DNA of 64,000 nucleotides, from NCBI RefSeq assembly GCF_005943945.1, contig NZ_CP040710.1, positions 1,251,001-1,315,000 of the forward strand, given 5' to 3'. Source of the DNA: Aggregatimonas sangjinii. GTDB lineage: Bacteria > Bacteroidota > Bacteroidia > Flavobacteriales > Flavobacteriaceae. Made by a program: the position numbers and the translations under genes. Numbering within the stretch: position 1 is the stretch's first letter; each line of letters opens with the position of its first letter. The notes under the pieces are model-generated. The model worked only from the letters and a program-made list of their open reading frames with translations, did not search any database and was not told where the DNA came from. This document shows positions 1 to 9,480 of this stretch, piece by piece.

Positions 1-1404
1 GTAGCCGGAAATCATAAAATTCTCTGCGGCTTCATTATCATCGGTGAAATCTGGATCCACTACCTCGAATCGCACCATTCCCGGTCTCACGAAACGACTA
101 AAATTACCAAGTGCCCAAAGATTTTTCACATCATAGAAAGTACCGTCGGTATGCGATGGGCCATCACTGTTCGGTTCGTACAGGATGAGGTTGAACCTAA
201 ACGGATGGTCTCCGAATGTGGATTGATTTAAAGCCGTCCAAAAGCTCCAACCCGTGGCGTTGCCGTGCACCAAGTCGGTATGGATAATGCGACTTAGCCA
301 AAGGGCATAGTCGATTTCTTCAAGTGTTGACGGATCCTGTCCTTGTTGATAGGCCGCTCCCAATAAACTGTATTCCGTTTGCCAATAGTCCAGACCACCG
401 CCCGTACCCTCAATTTTCGAGCGTAATGATTTGCGTTGCGTAAGCGATTGGTTCGTAGTACTATTGCTAAAATAGCTATGGCCTGCTACATGACTGGAGA
501 GGTTGTCAAGGTCGCCCACATAATGTTCGCTCGACGGATTGAAAAATGCATCAATTTGGTTTGTCGTATTCTGATTGCCCTCGTATAGATAAGTAAGTTG
601 GGCAGCTTCTGGAATCATGATTTTGGCATTCACCCCTTTTTCGGTAAAGATGCCATCCATAATTCTGGTAACGGTCGCCACTTCTGAGTTGAAAGCTTGG
701 GTTCCGGATTGAGACGCCTCTCCAATCGCAAACGACCACTCGTACTGTGTTTCGTTGAAGGCACAAACGGTTTCGAAATTGTATCCCTGGTCTTCATAAT
801 TTTTCAGCACATCGGCCAGGAATGTCGCATATGCCTCATAATTCTCTTCCGGGCAATTGAAACCGTTTACCTCGTCGGTACGAAAAGTATACCCGTTCTC
901 GGTCATAAAATAGGGGGGTGTGGTAGCCCAAGCGCTAAATTTGGTAACGCCGTATTCCCTGGCCTTTGACAGGAACCACTGTTCCCCTTCTTGCTTGGTA
1001 TAATCGTAAACGCCTTCTTCATCGAGAAAACATTCCGTTTCCCTAAACCAGGAGTTGGGAGTGAATCCGCTTTCTACTTGGTCCGCGGCACCATCACCGA
1101 TTATGGTTCGCCAAAGGGAAAGTCCTATACCTTCAGGATTGCCTTCGCCGTCGGTTTCAGAACTAAAGAGCAGTTTGGCGATAGGTTCCTTTGAGGAATT
1201 TGGCCATTTTCCCACCCATTGATCCTGAAAGCCCCCGGAGGCTCCAAAATGATCCATAGTTTGAAATGTATTCTGAAGATTTAATGCGATCCCTTGAATT
1301 TCAGGTTCAAACTTAGGGTCATTCGGATCTGTAAAATTATCCTTTTCGCAGCCCCATAGAATGGCTATTAATAATAAGGTAAAAACTGTTTTGTTGCTAT
1401 TCAT
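1..1404 (-). CDS. GH30-family glycoside hydrolase lipoprotein (3' end cut by window)
   Basis: A lipoprotein with a short signal (MNSNKTVFTLLL, Cys near residue 17) followed by a GH30-type TIM barrel. The early stretch QTMDHFGASGGF, then GLSLWR and TPPYFMT, match the GH30 fold. The likely acid/base is E218 in FNETQYEW and the likely nucleophile is E344 in WQTEYSLLG; their spacing of about 126 residues suits the family. The frame is open for 468 codons from the ATG at 1404 to the window edge with no stop, so the C-terminus is missing. It is the last visible gene of the operon that starts with the surface lipoprotein at 7527. GH30 members include beta-1,6-galactanases, beta-1,6-glucanases, xylanases and fucosidases; the exact activity cannot be read here. 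Confidence 0.82.
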   Translation of the reverse strand, partial: MNSNKTVFTLLLIAILWGCEKDNFTDPNDPKFEPEIQGIALNLQNTFQTMDHFGASGGFQDQWVGKWPNSSKEPIAKLLFSSETDGEGNPEGIGLSLWRTIIGDGAADQVESGFTPNSWFRETECFLDEEGVYDYTKQEGEQWFLSKAREYGVTKFSAWATTPPYFMTENGYTFRTDEVNGFNCPEENYEAYATFLADVLKNYEDQGYNFETVCAFNETQYEWSFAIGEASQSGTQAFNSEVATVTRIMDGIFTEKGVNAKIMIPEAAQLTYLYEGNQNTTNQIDAFFNPSSEHYVGDLDNLSSHVAGHSYFSNSTTNQSLTQRKSLRSKIEGTGGGLDYWQTEYSLLGAAYQQGQDPSTLEEIDYALWLSRIIHTDLVHGNATGWSFWTALNQSTFGDHPFRFNLILYEPNSDGPSHTDGTFYDVKNLWALGNFSRFVRPGMVRFEVVDPDFTDDNEAAENFMISGY

Positions 1405-1427
1405 AATACGTTATACGTCTAATCTGA

Positions 1428-3011
1428 TTAGTATCCTGGATTTTGGGTAATGTTCCCTTGGGATAGTTGTATCTCTTCCGGAGGTATTGGCCAAAGGAGG
1501 TGCACATCTACATCGAACAATATGCCCTTATCCTGTGCTTCTCCCAGATTGGTTGTTTCAAATGGGTCTGTACTTTCCTCTGTATTGTATTTTACAAAGG
1601 TGCCGTTCGGCCCCATAATGGTCGCCAATCTTGATACTCCGTTTATTTTTTGTCTTCTGAGGTCGAAAAGCCGATGCTGTTCCAAGGCCAGTTCCAATCT
1701 TCTTTCTTTCCAAATGGCATCACGTAAGGCCGTTCCGGACAAGGACATGTCGGTATCCAGTTCTACTCTGTCACGGATCAGCTTCAACGAAGCTTTGGCG
1801 GTATCCTCGTCATTGTTGAAATAGGCCGCCTCTGCATGCATCAGCAAAACATCTGCATACCTGATATGAATATATGAGAGTGGATGTTGCCCCCTTTGAT
1901 ATGGTGTTGGGCGTTGGGCCACGGGAATGTAGTACTTTCTATTGGTACGTCCTGACTTATTCTCGCTGGGCACGCCATCGAATTCCGGTACATCGGGGTC
2001 ACCGTAGACCGGCTCGCCGTGTTTGATGATAGTTGAACGTAGTCTTATCTCGTCTCCTTCGTTTAAAAATGCGTTTTCAAGATCACTGGTCGGTGTACAC
2101 CAGCCCCAACCCTGGTCGCCACGACTCCCATTTGTTGTAGAAAACTGTCCACCGATATCGGTAAATTGAGGGTCGTTGATGTATTCTATTTCGAAAATGG
2201 ATTCCACGCCGTGCGGATTATCAACGCTATAAATGTCCTCAAATTCCGCTTCAAGACTATACTCACCGGATTGAACCACATTTGATGCCATGGCCTGGGC
2301 CTCTGCCCAACGTTCGGTGGTCAAATATACTTTTGCAAGTAATGCTTGTGCCGCCCCTTTGGTCGCCCTTCCTAAATCGCTTGAAGCGTATTCGCTTCGT
2401 AAGGGCAAGGTGTTTATGGCACGTATTAGATCTGCCTCGATAACTTCATATACTTCATCTACCGAAGCTCTGGTTTTATCCCTTATTTCTGGTTGCAACA
2501 ATTCATTGTAGGTGGTCACTATGGGGACACCGCCAAAACTGCGGACGAGGTCAAAGTAAAAAAACGCCCGTAAAAAGGAGGCCTCTGCCAATAACCGATT
2601 TTTCAATCCTTCATCGATATCAACATTCGGGATACGCTCAAGGGAAATATTCGACCGGGTTATGCCGATGTAGTGATTTTCCCAAAATAAGTTGAAATAG
2701 GTAGATCCAGCAAAAACGTTGTAAGCCGCTATACCTGTAATATCGGGTCTTGGTTGAAGCGTGTTCCCTGACCAATTATCATCTGTGGCCATTTCATTGA
2801 TCTGACGAGGGAAATTGGCTTGGAACCAACTCTCGCCGTTGATCTTATTGTAAATCCCGTTTACGAACAGCACCGCATTTTCCGGTGAGGAAAAGAAATC
2901 GTCAAGCTGTTGTCTGCCCCGAAGGGGCTGGTCTAAAAATTCGTCCTTGCTACAGTTTACGTTGAGGCCCAACGTACTGATAACTAGTAGTAGTAAAAAT
3001 AACTTTTTCAT
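1428..3011 (-). CDS. SusD/RagB-family glycan-binding outer-membrane lipoprotein (PUL 1)
   Basis: A 527-residue SusD homologue with a lipoprotein signal (lipobox NVNC, Cys20). The N-terminal half has the TPR-like helical pattern of the family (EASFLRAFFYFDLVRSFGGVP, residues about 143-163), and the protein ends in the typical family tail QNPGY. SusD proteins sit as a lid on the cognate SusC channel and bind the incoming oligosaccharide. The start lies 79 bp after the stop of the upstream SusC gene, so the two are co-transcribed; GH30 follows after 23 bp. Confidence 0.95.
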   Translation of the reverse strand: MKKLFLLLLVISTLGLNVNCSKDEFLDQPLRGRQQLDDFFSSPENAVLFVNGIYNKINGESWFQANFPRQINEMATDDNWSGNTLQPRPDITGIAAYNVFAGSTYFNLFWENHYIGITRSNISLERIPNVDIDEGLKNRLLAEASFLRAFFYFDLVRSFGGVPIVTTYNELLQPEIRDKTRASVDEVYEVIEADLIRAINTLPLRSEYASSDLGRATKGAAQALLAKVYLTTERWAEAQAMASNVVQSGEYSLEAEFEDIYSVDNPHGVESIFEIEYINDPQFTDIGGQFSTTNGSRGDQGWGWCTPTSDLENAFLNEGDEIRLRSTIIKHGEPVYGDPDVPEFDGVPSENKSGRTNRKYYIPVAQRPTPYQRGQHPLSYIHIRYADVLLMHAEAAYFNNDEDTAKASLKLIRDRVELDTDMSLSGTALRDAIWKERRLELALEQHRLFDLRRQKINGVSRLATIMGPNGTFVKYNTEESTDPFETTNLGEAQDKGILFDVDVHLLWPIPPEEIQLSQGNITQNPGY

Positions 3012-3090
3012 TTTTGTTTTTATTTAGTTCTATCCATTATAAAATCCGAGTTGTTCAATTCAATTGATCCTAATTTATCCTGATCAGTAG

Positions 3091-6000
3091 CTATAGCGAC
3101 AGATTAAGGCCGAGTAAATAGGTTCTGGTAACTGGGTTGCGGGCATAATCCACACCAAAATCGTTAATGATGTTACCGCTATTGGCCGCTACCTCCGGGT
3201 CAAAACCGGAATAATTGGTGAACGTCAACAGGTTTTGGCCCGATAGATACAGTCTGCATCGTTGAAATCCTTTCACTTTAAAGTTATAGCCTAATTGTAT
3301 ATTTCTCAAACGTAAATAAGAAGCATCTTCGATAAATATATCTGAAGGTCTTAAATAATTTCCATTTGGGTCTATTTCCGTCAACCTGGGGAATCTTGCT
3401 CCCGTGTTCTCTGGCGACCATACCCTGCTCAGGGTTCCCTCTGCTATGTTGACGTTCTGAATGCCGGAATACAGAAATGTGGTGGGAAAGTTAAAGACAT
3501 CATTTCCGTAAGTACCGTACCATTGCATGGAGAAATCGATGTTCTTGTACTGCAAATTAGCGGTGAGCCCCCCATAAAAGTCCGCAAAAGGATCGCCCAT
3601 GGTTTGTAGATCTTCGTCATTCAAAATTCCGTCCTTGTTGAAGTCTTCGTACCTGATGTCACCAACTTGTGCGTTTGGCTGTATGATCGTACCGTCTTCA
3701 GAGGTATGCGAATTCAATTCCGTTTGGTTTTGAAAAATACCATCGGTTTTAAAGCCATAAAAAAGTCCCACTCGTCCACCCTCTTCGGTAATTTTTATGA
3801 ATCGGTTGCCTAGGTCTTCCCTTTTTTGACCGAACAATTGTTCATTGCCCACGGCTAGTTCCTTAGCCGTACTTTCGTTGGTGGATACGTTAAGGTTGAG
3901 GTCCATAGAGAAATCGCCCATCTGTTTCGTATAACCAACTTGAAAGTCTATTCCCTTAGATTCGAAGCTACCTACATTTTGTGCCACAAGGCCCGGTATA
4001 CCGGTGTAATTGGGCAATTCTACATTGAATAATAGGTCTTCCGATGTTTTGTTGTAGTACTCGACCGAGAATGAAAGTGCATTATCGAACATGGCAGCTT
4101 CAAGCCCTATGTTCGTATCCTTTACCGTTTCCCATTGCAAACCGGGATTTCCGAACTGGGACAAGAAATTCGTGACTACTCTTGTACCGTCGAATACAAA
4201 ATTTCCCGAGCCGACCGAGAAAAACTGACCGTTTCTATTTATGTTCTGATTTCCAACCTGTCCGATACCGAACTTTAAACGTAAATTGTTTATGCGACTA
4301 CTATTGAAGAATTCTTCTGAATCTATATCCCAAGCAATGGAAGTACTGGGGAAAATACCGGTCCTGTTATCTTCGGGGAATCTTGAAGACTGGTCATAGC
4401 GAACCGTGCTGGTCAGAAAGTATTTGTTATCGTAACTGTAAATGGTCCTGAAAATTCCTGAAAAGATATTGTCCTCGGCTTCATTGCCCTGAACTTGTAT
4501 ATTCTCTCCTACTGCAGCGTCTAGATATCTCAATTCGGGGTTTACATTGCTCGGCACCCCATCGCGAAACCCTTCTAGGTAATTGAAATTTTGGGAATCA
4601 TATAAGACTCCTACCAAAAGGTTTAGATAATGTTTTTCATGAAAGGTATTCTTGTAATTTATGGTATTGTTCAAGACATAGTCGGAGTTTTGGGTAGTTC
4701 TTCTAAAGATATCATTGACCTCCCTTTGTTGGTTAGGGGTGGTAAAAAACTGGGGTCTAAACCTGTCGGTTCTTGCGTTCGATATATTTAGTCCGAATTG
4801 CGAGGTAAAGGTGAGCTGTGGTGTTATTTTATAGTCCAGCTGCGTATTGGAGAAGAATCCGAAAAAGGTAGTCTCGTTGAATAATCTGGCAATACCGCCA
4901 ACGGGGTTAGGTACATTGTTGTTGCTCGCTGCGAATATGCTGAATTGATCTCGGCCCTGGCGTTCATCCAATGGAAGGAAAACCTCTGTTAACGGATCTA
5001 TTCTCAATATATTGAAGAGAGAGCCGGGGGTGTTTTCAAAGCGCTCTATCCTAGGACTTAAATCCTGTTTCAAATTGATTTTATCCGATATTTTGAAATC
5101 CAGGTTAAATCTGCCGGTAATTTTTTGGTACCAGCCTTTCGTATAATTTGATTGTTGATCGAAAAAGCTGACGCTCCCTGCATATTTGATTTTTTCGGAT
5201 CCGCCAGAAGCCCGTACGTTGGCATTGGTTATAGGGGCGTAGTTTTCAATCGTCTCGTCCCACCAATCGGTGTCGGCGGTAAAATCCGCGGGGTCGAATA
5301 GGGGCTCGTTACCATCGTTGGTTCGTCTTAAATTCATGACCTGAATGTATTCATCAGCTCCTGCCATCTGTATTTTCTCCAATTGCTGCATTCCGTATGA
5401 TAGGTCTACATCGATTGTGGTTTTACCTTCCTTACCCCTTTTGGTGGTAATCAATACCACTCCATTGGAAGCCCTGGACCCATATATTGCGGACGCCGAT
5501 GCATCTTTCAATATCTGAAAGTTCTCGATATCCATTGGGTTCAAAAAGTTTAGTGAAGTGCCGTTCGGCAACAGTACCCCGTCAACTACAATGAGCGGTT
5601 GACTATTGTTGTTGGTGGTGATACCCCGGATTAGTATTTGTGGGGAAGCACCGGGATTTCCTCCGGAAGAAAGTACCTGAACACCTGCGGCCCTACCTTG
5701 CAGGGCTTCAGCAGGGTTACTGGCGGTTACTTTGGCGAGTTCGGCGCCCTCTACCGTGGAAATGGAACTGGATATTTTGTCTTTTTCGACTGAACCATAT
5801 CCTATGACCACAACTTCATCAAGTTGCTGATTGTCTACCAATAAGGTAACGTCGATTGAAGTATTTTCGTTCACCTCTATTTCCTGGGTAACATATCCTA
5901 AATAGCTAAAGATCAAGGTTGCATTTTCGCTTACTGTTATCGTATAATTACCGTCAAAATCGGATACAGCGCCATTTACAGTCCCTTTTTCAACGATATT

Positions 6001-6117
6001 GGCCCCTGGAATGGGCTCGCCTTTTTCATCGACTATAATACCGGAAACCGAGACTTGCCCAACTGCTGAAAAACTTAGCAGCATAATGCCTATTACGATT
6101 AAAATTGAATTTTTCAT
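3091..6117 (-). CDS. SusC/RagA-family TonB-dependent glycan transporter (PUL 1)
   Basis: A 1008-residue outer-membrane TonB-dependent transporter. It has a signal peptide ending near residue 21 (SFSAVGQ), a carboxypeptidase-regulatory-like beta-sandwich (about 22-100; VSDFDGNYTI), the family linker LDEVVVIGYG, a plug domain (about 115-225; SNGVVLITTKRG) and a long beta-barrel to the C-terminal aromatic-rich strand. Length and order are normal for SusC. It pairs with the SusD gene immediately downstream and follows the surface lipoprotein gene by 18 bp. It imports an unknown glycan, probably one cut by the GH30 enzyme of the same operon. Confidence 0.96.
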   Translation of the reverse strand: MKNSILIVIGIMLLSFSAVGQVSVSGIIVDEKGEPIPGANIVEKGTVNGAVSDFDGNYTITVSENATLIFSYLGYVTQEIEVNENTSIDVTLLVDNQQLDEVVVIGYGSVEKDKISSSISTVEGAELAKVTASNPAEALQGRAAGVQVLSSGGNPGASPQILIRGITTNNNSQPLIVVDGVLLPNGTSLNFLNPMDIENFQILKDASASAIYGSRASNGVVLITTKRGKEGKTTIDVDLSYGMQQLEKIQMAGADEYIQVMNLRRTNDGNEPLFDPADFTADTDWWDETIENYAPITNANVRASGGSEKIKYAGSVSFFDQQSNYTKGWYQKITGRFNLDFKISDKINLKQDLSPRIERFENTPGSLFNILRIDPLTEVFLPLDERQGRDQFSIFAASNNNVPNPVGGIARLFNETTFFGFFSNTQLDYKITPQLTFTSQFGLNISNARTDRFRPQFFTTPNQQREVNDIFRRTTQNSDYVLNNTINYKNTFHEKHYLNLLVGVLYDSQNFNYLEGFRDGVPSNVNPELRYLDAAVGENIQVQGNEAEDNIFSGIFRTIYSYDNKYFLTSTVRYDQSSRFPEDNRTGIFPSTSIAWDIDSEEFFNSSRINNLRLKFGIGQVGNQNINRNGQFFSVGSGNFVFDGTRVVTNFLSQFGNPGLQWETVKDTNIGLEAAMFDNALSFSVEYYNKTSEDLLFNVELPNYTGIPGLVAQNVGSFESKGIDFQVGYTKQMGDFSMDLNLNVSTNESTAKELAVGNEQLFGQKREDLGNRFIKITEEGGRVGLFYGFKTDGIFQNQTELNSHTSEDGTIIQPNAQVGDIRYEDFNKDGILNDEDLQTMGDPFADFYGGLTANLQYKNIDFSMQWYGTYGNDVFNFPTTFLYSGIQNVNIAEGTLSRVWSPENTGARFPRLTEIDPNGNYLRPSDIFIEDASYLRLRNIQLGYNFKVKGFQRCRLYLSGQNLLTFTNYSGFDPEVAANSGNIINDFGVDYARNPVTRTYLLGLNLSL

Positions 6118-6135
6118 ATAATTTTTCGTGTTAGT

Positions 6136-7527
6136 TTAGATTTTAGTTATGGTAAATGTGTTCAAAAAGAGATCTACGGTAAGTCTGTAGGAGTCGGGGT
6201 AGTTCGTATCGAATAAACATTCCGTTCCGCCTTGCGGGACTATGGCATCGGTGGTTGGGATAGGGCCATTGTTAACCCTCCAAAATACGTTGTAGTTGGC
6301 TTGGTTCCCAACAAAGATGAATGATCCATTATCGGCGTTGAACTCCACGGTACCAGTATATCTTTGGGGGTTATTCGGGTCTACTTCAAGGGGTGCTGAG
6401 GTAGCCGGATTGTAGGCATTTATTTCCGTACCATTTACGATCAGACCGGTACCTGTCATATAAACCCCTGTAAAATCAGCATCCATGACGGGTGGGGTTG
6501 GCGTGTCTAATAGGGTAGTGGAGTAACTAAGATCTCTCAGGTCGATCGCGATATCGTAATAACCCGAGGCTGGAAGGGTTATAGGTGGCACGGAGGCATC
6601 AGAACCAACCGCCAATTGGCCTTCACTTTCCGGGTCGTCACCAAAGGCAAAAGGCTCGAAAGAAGCTCTTTGTGCTATAAAAAATACAGCTGTATCATCC
6701 GCTTCGGCATAATATCTAAAACTGAATACAAAACCTTCTTCATCCTCGACCGAACTGCCCGTACCGGCATAGGGATATCCCCCCAACACAGAATCGAACA
6801 CGGCAACATCATTAGTATCGACCAAGTACATGTTCAAAAATTTAAGTTCGTCGACCACATTGACCGAGAGTGTTTGGGTTGTCGTGTTGCCCGTCATATC
6901 GGTCGCGGTAATCGTAAAAACGTAGTTGTCGGGTGAGGAAATGTCGAGACTGTTGGTATAATTGTAGCTCGCTCCGGATATCGCTAGTGTCTCGTTTAAG
7001 ATGGAACTTTCTATTTTTAGTTCTGAAAGCGACTCATCCGTCACGTTAATGTCAAAAATGATTTCGTCATCGTCACCTATGGCAACGGTCGCCCCATCAA
7101 TGGGTTGGGAGATTTGTATGCTGGGAGCGGTAACATCTAAGTCAAGCGTAACGGTCACTTCTTGAGTAGTGGTTTCGCCTCCTGTATTGGTGACGGTTAG
7201 TGGAATGGTATGGACGCTATTTTCCGCTTCATCCTCCGGCACCTTGAATTGATAGGATAAATCATAAGTGGTGGTAACGGAGTCTCTCACGATGGTCTTA
7301 TCCAAAAACCAAGGTTCATATTTGAAATTAATGGTTTTTATCCCTGCAGGGTCGGTAATGGTCCCTTCAAAAACCAAAGTCAGTCCTGGTAACGAAGAAA
7401 CGCTGCCCACCAAAGAGGTAAACTCTGGAACTGAATCGACGGTATTCGTATCATCGTCATTTTCACAACCAAAAAATAAGGTAGAAATTACCATTAAGAG
7501 AGAAAGGATTGGTTTAAAGGTTTTCAT
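6136..7527 (-). CDS. PUL 1 surface glycan-binding lipoprotein (SusE/F-like position)
   Basis: Start set at 7527 because it gives a clean lipoprotein signal (MKTFKPILSLLMVISTLFFGC); an in-frame ATG 16 codons upstream would add a poorly fitting extension. The mature protein looks like a string of Ig-like beta-sandwich repeats (about residues 30-130 and 130-225), followed by a C-terminal region rich in Gly, Asp and aromatics resembling starch-binding-type outer-surface proteins. No catalytic motif was seen. It is the first gene of the PUL 1 operon, upstream of SusC, whereas SGBPs usually follow SusD. Role inferred from context: holding glycan at the cell surface. Confidence 0.7.
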   Translation of the reverse strand: MKTFKPILSLLMVISTLFFGCENDDDTNTVDSVPEFTSLVGSVSSLPGLTLVFEGTITDPAGIKTINFKYEPWFLDKTIVRDSVTTTYDLSYQFKVPEDEAENSVHTIPLTVTNTGGETTTQEVTVTLDLDVTAPSIQISQPIDGATVAIGDDDEIIFDINVTDESLSELKIESSILNETLAISGASYNYTNSLDISSPDNYVFTITATDMTGNTTTQTLSVNVVDELKFLNMYLVDTNDVAVFDSVLGGYPYAGTGSSVEDEEGFVFSFRYYAEADDTAVFFIAQRASFEPFAFGDDPESEGQLAVGSDASVPPITLPASGYYDIAIDLRDLSYSTTLLDTPTPPVMDADFTGVYMTGTGLIVNGTEINAYNPATSAPLEVDPNNPQRYTGTVEFNADNGSFIFVGNQANYNVFWRVNNGPIPTTDAIVPQGGTECLFDTNYPDSYRLTVDLFLNTFTITKI

Positions 7528-7726
7528 GATAAATAGATTATTTATGATTATTTGTTGATTGATAGGATTTAGCAACGCAATAGTTTTCGATTACCTGAAT
7601 TCGATAAAAAAGAGTATAATTGATAATTTTATTTACTTTAAATTAAATTATTGACAATATAATGTCATATAAACTGCAATTTAAGGCGAAGATGGCGTAT
7701 AAAACATAGACAAAAAATGCATATAC

Positions 7727-8608
7727 ATGGATAATTTGACTATTAGGGAAGGATTTTTGGGACAACGAATGATCGTGCTTCCCAAAAAGATAAAGGCAAA
7801 ACTGAAAACCAATGAGATCGCCCGCTATTTCTATGTGACCGATTTAGGATATTACCCAAATGCAAATCATCATTTTCGACAAAGAGCAAAAGGGGCGAAA
7901 GAGTACATTTTCATATATTGTACGGAAGGGGAGGGATGGTTGCAAATTGGAAATGAAAAGAAGGTAAAGGTGCTACCCAATCACTACTTCATCATTCCTA
8001 AAAATGAAAAACATAGCTATGGTGCGCACCATGAAAATCCATGGAGTATTTACTGGCTGCACTTTAATGGTATTTCCGCCGATACATTTTTTAGAAGATA
8101 TGATTTAAATTCAAATAAGGTAGTTTCAATCCCGTTCAGCGGTCAGCGTATTTCAGTATTCGATCAAATCTTTGAAACACTCGATGGCGGTCATTTAGAC
8201 CTTCAAATGGAGTTTGCCTGTATGACGAGTTTGAATTTTTTAAATACATTTATTTATCATGATATCAGTATGTCCATTAATCTAAATAACCATAAAAACC
8301 TGATTGATTCTATAAAGGAATTTCTAAATAAAAATTTGGATAAATCCCTTAGTGCAAACGATATTGCAAACGAATTTGACTATTCCCCTTCCTATATTTT
8401 CAGTGTTTTTAAGAAAAGTACAGGATACTCACTCATGTATTTTTTCAACCTTAAAAAGGTCCAGAAGGCTTGTGAATATATCAACTATTCAAATTTGAGC
8501 ATTAAGGAAATCGCTTATAAATTGAGTTTTCAAGATCCCTTTTATTTTTCCAGACTTTTTAAGAAATACATGGGTGTTTCACCTAGATTATATAAGAATG
8601 ATTTATAA
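7727..8608 (+). CDS. AraC-family transcriptional regulator of PUL 1
   Basis: 293 residues. The N-terminal half (about 25-150) looks like the sugar-sensing cupin of AraC proteins (YIFIYCTEGEGWLQIG, then NHYFIIPKNEKHSYGAH). The C-terminal hundred residues hold the double helix-turn-helix (SANDIANEFDYSPSYIFSVF, then IKEIAYKLSFQDPFYFSRLF and the closing GVSPRLYK). It is divergent from the PUL 1 operon across about 200 bp of AT-rich DNA, so it is the likely local activator of that operon. Ligand unknown. The CAGGAT element found at the other promoters of this window is absent from this intergenic region. Confidence 0.9.
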   Translation: MDNLTIREGFLGQRMIVLPKKIKAKLKTNEIARYFYVTDLGYYPNANHHFRQRAKGAKEYIFIYCTEGEGWLQIGNEKKVKVLPNHYFIIPKNEKHSYGAHHENPWSIYWLHFNGISADTFFRRYDLNSNKVVSIPFSGQRISVFDQIFETLDGGHLDLQMEFACMTSLNFLNTFIYHDISMSINLNNHKNLIDSIKEFLNKNLDKSLSANDIANEFDYSPSYIFSVFKKSTGYSLMYFFNLKKVQKACEYINYSNLSIKEIAYKLSFQDPFYFSRLFKKYMGVSPRLYKNDL

Positions 8609-9069
8609 AATTAGACGATGTTCTATGGAAAGATTAATCCGAATAGAAATACTAATTGACGTACAATTTCAAAGTGGGTTCTCTACTTGTACGTATATAA
8701 AAAGCGAATGCGCTGGTGTATGAATGATCAAGATATGGGACGTTACTACAAAGCCGTTCTAAAAGATGATTGTACGAGCTTTCGGGATATAATATAGTGC
8801 GCTCAACGTGTGGGAAAAGAAATTTAAGGGTAAAATCTAGAGCATCTGCGTAATATCACGGACATTGGATTAAAAAAAACATCAAAACTTTCCGGAAACA
8901 ACTGAAATCGCTTAAAGAGCGATTTTGAATTTATGACCTTCATAAACAAGCCACGGATACCTTGAGTTCATGGTCGAACATAAAGGAAGCCATCAGCTTT
9001 GCTTCTATTTTGATTGCTTTACTCGATAATCGAGATTTGAACCTGACTGCCGTTAGGCAAGTTGCTCCG

Positions 9070-9083
9070 TCCCGATATCGGGA
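9070..9083. repeat. Perfect 14-bp palindrome TCCCGATATCGGGA
   Basis: A self-complementary 14-mer in the gene-poor stretch. It is 44 bp from the hairpin at 9127-9148. No gene starts nearby, so an operator role is unsupported; a dispersed intergenic repeat is more likely. Confidence 0.5.
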
Positions 9084-9126
9084 TGCCTCAACGGGCTAAA
9101 GTCTTATTTTATCGAATGCCTTGCAG

Positions 9127-9148
9127 GCCTGCCTTCCGTCAGGTAGGC
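9127..9148. repeat. REP-like hairpin
   Basis: Seven-base arms GCCTGCC and GGTAGGC around an 8-base loop, with one G-T pair. There is no T-run after it, so it does not look like a terminator. It is similar in style to the short GC-rich dispersed hairpins common between flavobacterial genes. Confidence 0.4.
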
Positions 9149-9480
9149 TTGCCCCGAGGTCGTTTACGTGCATGCGTTTTTGCTTTCAGGAAACGTTTTA
9201 GTGAAAACTGAAAGAAGATATCGAAAGAGAGACCACTCTCTATTACGGCCACATGTTTTGCTTTCTCACGTAAACCATATTTATTCATAAAAAGTTTAGT
9301 GTTTCGGAAAAAACCTTTGAAACCCGTTCCAAAATGGCTATCGATGTAATTTGGCTTAGATATCGCTTTATAAAATTATAAATGATTCGGTCACGCTAAT
9401 GCGTATGCTCTAAGGCCTTTTTATCGCAAAGCACGCCTAGAATAGGCTGTAAAGTCACCTCTCCCTATACATTCTGAACT

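Larger units (their letters stand above)
8609..9480. other. Gene-poor stretch of 872 bp
   Basis: No convincing gene in any frame. Reading frames are interrupted every few dozen codons. One plus-strand frame around 8945-9100 is open for about 45 codons and another reads for about 24 codons to a TAA near 9381, but neither resembles a protein I recognise. The palindrome at 9070-9083 and the hairpin at 9127-9148 lie inside. The stretch may be a decayed gene or decayed mobile DNA; this is a guess from its patchy frames and its position between two PULs. Confidence 0.5.

Noticed and set aside
7528-7726. AraC-type regulator considered as the binder of the CAGGAT element
   Set aside because: The intergenic region of its own divergent operon has no CAGGAT in either useful position, so the local target differs.
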